Shown in pieces: positions 60,993-64,000 of a stretch of 64,000 nucleotides of DNA (the stretch's first letter is position 1; each line of letters opens with the position of its first letter). A program made the translations under genes and the position numbers. Below the pieces are notes generated by a model. That model saw nothing but the letters and a program-made list of their open reading frames with translations, was not told where the DNA came from and searched no databases. The stretch is taken from contig CALNVZ010000174.1 of NCBI GenBank assembly GCA_940671915.1, forward strand, positions 1,556,992-1,620,991. Reading direction: 5' to 3'. This stretch comes from Paracentrotus lividus. Its lineage: Eukaryota; Echinodermata; Echinoidea; Camarodonta; Echinidae.

Positions 60993-61345
60993 GATGAGGA
61001 CATGATTATAAGTCGACATCGCATGCTAGATATCTGGACACATCAACATAATGAGGACATGATTATAAGTCGATATCGCATGCTAGATATCTGGACACAC
61101 CAACATGATGAGGACATGATTATAAGTCGACATCGCATGCTAGATATCTGGACACATCAACATAATGAGGACATGATTATAAGTAGACATCGCATGCTAG
61201 ATATCTGGACACATCAACATAATGAGGACATGATTATAAGTAGACATCGCATGCTAGATATCTGGACACATCAACATAATGAGGACATGATTATAAGTCG
61301 ACATCGCATGCTAGATATCTGGACACATCAACATAATGAGGACAC
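60993..61345. repeat. 57-bp minisatellite, short inverted array
   Basis: About six clean copies of the unit of 12295-17296 in reverse complement. Because 57 is divisible by three, one frame is open through the whole array, giving a 19-residue repeat containing MLDIWTHQH. There is no sign of a real gene. Confidence 0.95.
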
Positions 61346-61935
61346 AGCCAATCCGCAGCCAGGCCTTAATCAGAGCAAAACCGCGATTTTTATCGAGATC
61401 TAGGTCACCGGAATAAGCGCACTCAGGCCCTCTCGCGACCTGCGAGAGCAATTTCGCAGACCAATTTCGCCCTATTCTAAATCGGATCCGCGAGCGGAAA
61501 AATTACGAGTGTCCAGTTGTCATAAAATGTTGGTCCCTGCGTGAGTAATGTGCCTGGTTAATTAAGTTTACTAAAAAAGGTTTTAACATATGCGACATTT
61601 TATAATAAATATTTGTGAAGATACAGTAGCCTGATTTGAGTGTTACGCCTCCTATTTGTTCGTTTTTCCCATACGTTCGAAAAGTTGCTGGCTGCCTGAC
61701 CCGATTATCGTGTCTCATACGACATAAAACATTTTTTCGATTTAGAACTCGAAATTCTGCGACTCGCATTGCTACGCGAAAAACTAAGGGCCTTTTGAAG
61801 ACAACTTAGATTAATTTGGGAATTAAAATTTTGTTATTTTTCTATTCCTATTGTACGAGAAAAACACTCATATTTTGGCTAAAAAGACAAGGAGAAAAAA
61901 ATCTAATATTATCACCGCTTGGGGTGTCATTGCTC
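61346..61935. other. Unique sequence, no gene seen
   Basis: It contains a short palindrome (CTCTCGCGACCTGCGAGAG, about 61430) and then AT-rich sequence up to an N gap. Confidence 0.5.
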
Positions 61936-62035
61936 NNNNNNNNNNNNNNNNNNNNNNNNNNNNNNNNNNNNNNNNNNNNNNNNNNNNNNNNNNNNNNNNN
62001 NNNNNNNNNNNNNNNNNNNNNNNNNNNNNNNNNNN

Positions 62036-62760
62036 TAGATGGACTGCACAGTTGTATGTGGACGCAAACGCCTAGTAGACACCAACTGTGGATGTTCAAG
62101 ACCTAAATTACGCACCTAGTTACAATCATCAAATTGGTTGTTGGATCCAGTAACGACACTAAGTTAGATACCAATTGACGATGTGCGATCGCATAAAGCA
62201 TCTGATTCACTATGTCTAGGTAAAAAGTCGGAAAGCGACCTCGCCCTACGGTGATTCCAATATGGATTTGCTGGATTCCCTCGAGAAAATAGCGCTGTCA
62301 ATGCATAGCTAGAACAATCCAATAAGGGATGTGGACGGCGCATAAACGCCCATTACAGTTATGAGCGATCCATTATGGATGGTGTGACAGCGAAATTACG
62401 CCTAGTTAGACCAAATTGGAGGAATGGTGTGGCAGACGTTAGACTTAATGTAGAGCATCTGTGCAGAATTAGACCAATTGGATGTAAACTGAACCCAAAC
62501 GCTCTAGTAAGCACCAAGGTTGGATTGGGACCTCAATAATTCCGCTGCATAGGTAGATGCCAAATTGGACTGTGGACCCTAATGCCCAGATCCAGTCCTT
62601 AGAAACGCATTGGAGTGTGGACCAAATTGCCGATAGTGGAGTACATATTTGGTTCCTGGAGTCAAATGGTAGTAGACTAAGGTAATCTGAGAGCAAATGG
62701 CTGTAGCACCAAAAGTAGTAATGTAGATTGAACTCAGAGCTCCTAGTTACCAGCGAATCA
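62036..62760. repeat. Noisy degenerate minisatellite, about 36-bp unit
   Basis: Words like CCTAGTTAGACACCAATTGG and GATGTGGACC recur with many substitutions and indels. The quality looks low. Confidence 0.5.
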
Positions 62761-64000
62761 AGCAACATCATACACGAAATTAAAATCAATATACAAGACA
62801 ATAGGTTACAAAAACCTATAATGTCAATGTAGCCAGTATCGATACACTTAAATGCAGGCGGTCATTAAGCAGCGTCGTATGGCTACGGGGACACGTCGCA
62901 TGCACAGATTAGCCTGCGTATCTGCATTCACAGTTGGCATTGCTAGCCGTCTGCATATTCCTGCTGTTTCTGTATTGTAAGGAATATGTGTTTGATAACT
63001 ATCGCGTCCAATACATACTGTCGATAACATTGCACGTGCCCCTGACAGGTACGTGCGACGCTGAAATTTTCTACGATAATCCGTCGTCAGGTGCCCAAGT
63101 TTGCCACGTCAAATGTACGATCGAGTTATGAACGCACGCAACAATTAGAGTAACATTGGGCAGTCTAATGGGCAGGATTCGAAAGGTAAAAAAAGTAATT
63201 CGCCTTTTACTATAATTAGTGAAGCCATGTAATTAAAGCGTTATAGAAAATACTAAATTCTAGGGTTTTTTCTAATCATCTGAATGCGCACATGCAACAT
63301 TTGTCAAATGAGAACGGGAAAAGACGGATTCGAGAACATAGAATTTGAGACATAATTGTTGAGACGGGTGTTAAAACTAATTTGAAAACATAGTGGTAGG
63401 AGACGTCAACAAGACCGAATCTGAACGATCGTCACTGAAGCTGGAGTTTATCCGCGACGATCTAGAAACAAAAAATAAGAACATGTTTTATTCACAATGA
63501 ATGTATTTTCGTCGCTGCATTGCTATAGGAAGAGACGTCTCAGAGGACGGTACTCCGACTATATTAATCCGTCACAGACAAAAAACAAACAAAACATATA
63601 TCTGAGACTGGATCCCTGGGAGATCGCCCGGAGAACGTCAGCACGGATCTATCCAGCGAACTCACCAGGCGTCTCAGAATACATCGTCCGCCGGCAAGTG
63701 AGGTTACACCTTAAACCACTCCTTAGTGGTAATAGGTCAATCTGTGGTCAGAGACAGGGGAGATTTGGGAGGGCTAGTTATTGGGGGACGGGTTAGTTGT
63801 AACGGTATTGATTAACTTAAGTCGAGGTGAGAAGCAGCTAATGTACGTATACTATCGATCAGGATGAGGTTATTTCCTATAAGGCGAATAAGATCTCATT
63901 AAATAGCCACGAGAGAAAGCATCGGATATGACGAATAAGCACTTGTAGAACAGCCAACTGAACAAACATTAGATAGTGTCTATACTGTGGATCCGAACGA
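62761..64000. other. Unassigned sequence
   Basis: No domain, repeat or splice-supported exon is recognised. The frame at 63497-63796 has no clear features. Confidence 0.4.

Noticed and set aside
60915-61403. 162-residue protein with 19-residue repeats
   Set aside because: It is a minisatellite whose unit length is a multiple of three; the open frame is a by-product and runs out of a transposable element end.
63497-63796. 99-residue basic protein
   Set aside because: No domain, no splice context, and it lies in sequence of doubtful quality.

Overview
The window looks like a piece of an animal nuclear genome, most likely a marine invertebrate deuterostome (an echinoderm would fit; this is inference). 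Reasons: intron-rich genes with GT-AG splice sites, Ig-domain receptors, a receptor tyrosine kinase fold, an RTE-like LINE, and dense MITEs, minisatellites and microsatellites. Nothing bacterial is present. Four N runs mark assembly gaps (about 10500-11459, 22507-22606, 42080-42103, 61936-62035). Small-indel noise in several places suggests unpolished long-read sequence.

Two host genes could be rebuilt exon by exon, and they point at each other. On the minus strand, 57378 down to 32507, 13 exons encode a signal peptide, a short ectodomain ending in one clear Ig domain, a transmembrane helix, a tyrosine-kinase-like domain and a short tail ending in TAA. The kinase fold is recognisable from beta1 to subdomain XI, but its key residues are replaced: the beta3 Lys position reads AAIS, HRD reads HGN, DFG reads EYG, and the activation loop is short with no tyrosine beyond EYG. 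I read it as a receptor pseudokinase. The N-lobe also has an apparent one-base frame problem and an ambiguous splice site. On the plus strand, exons from 22607 to 29860 encode an Ig domain, linkers, a transmembrane helix and a cytoplasmic tail with tyrosine docking motifs (YMAM, YVNA, YVSP), but no kinase.

The 5' end of the pseudokinase gene (signal-peptide exon, exon 2, upstream flank and a 57-bp minisatellite) is present a second time in inverted orientation at about 12295-19895. The plus-strand copy is read toward the Ig docking receptor. The minisatellite is about 5 kb in that arm and only about 350 bp in the other (60993-61345).

The rest is mainly repeats. 1-1830: degraded RTE-like LINE with a hairpin element built around telomeric repeats and a MITE inside it. 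3240-4210: palindromic TGATCA satellite. 4434-9830: composite of diverged tandem units, a 2.2-kb nested insertion with a 9-bp target duplication, and a GGCGCC minisatellite. 25543-26245, 33680-34678 and 35631-36511: TA-type inverted-repeat elements. 27400-29112, 29980-30965, 49782-50308 and 52631-53922: other inverted-repeat elements. 39409-45703: fossil LTR element inside an intron of the pseudokinase gene, itself inside a small inverted-repeat element. 57571-60988: elements with GCGCTTCGCGC-type palindromes. 62036-64000: a noisy degenerate repeat, then sequence I cannot assign.
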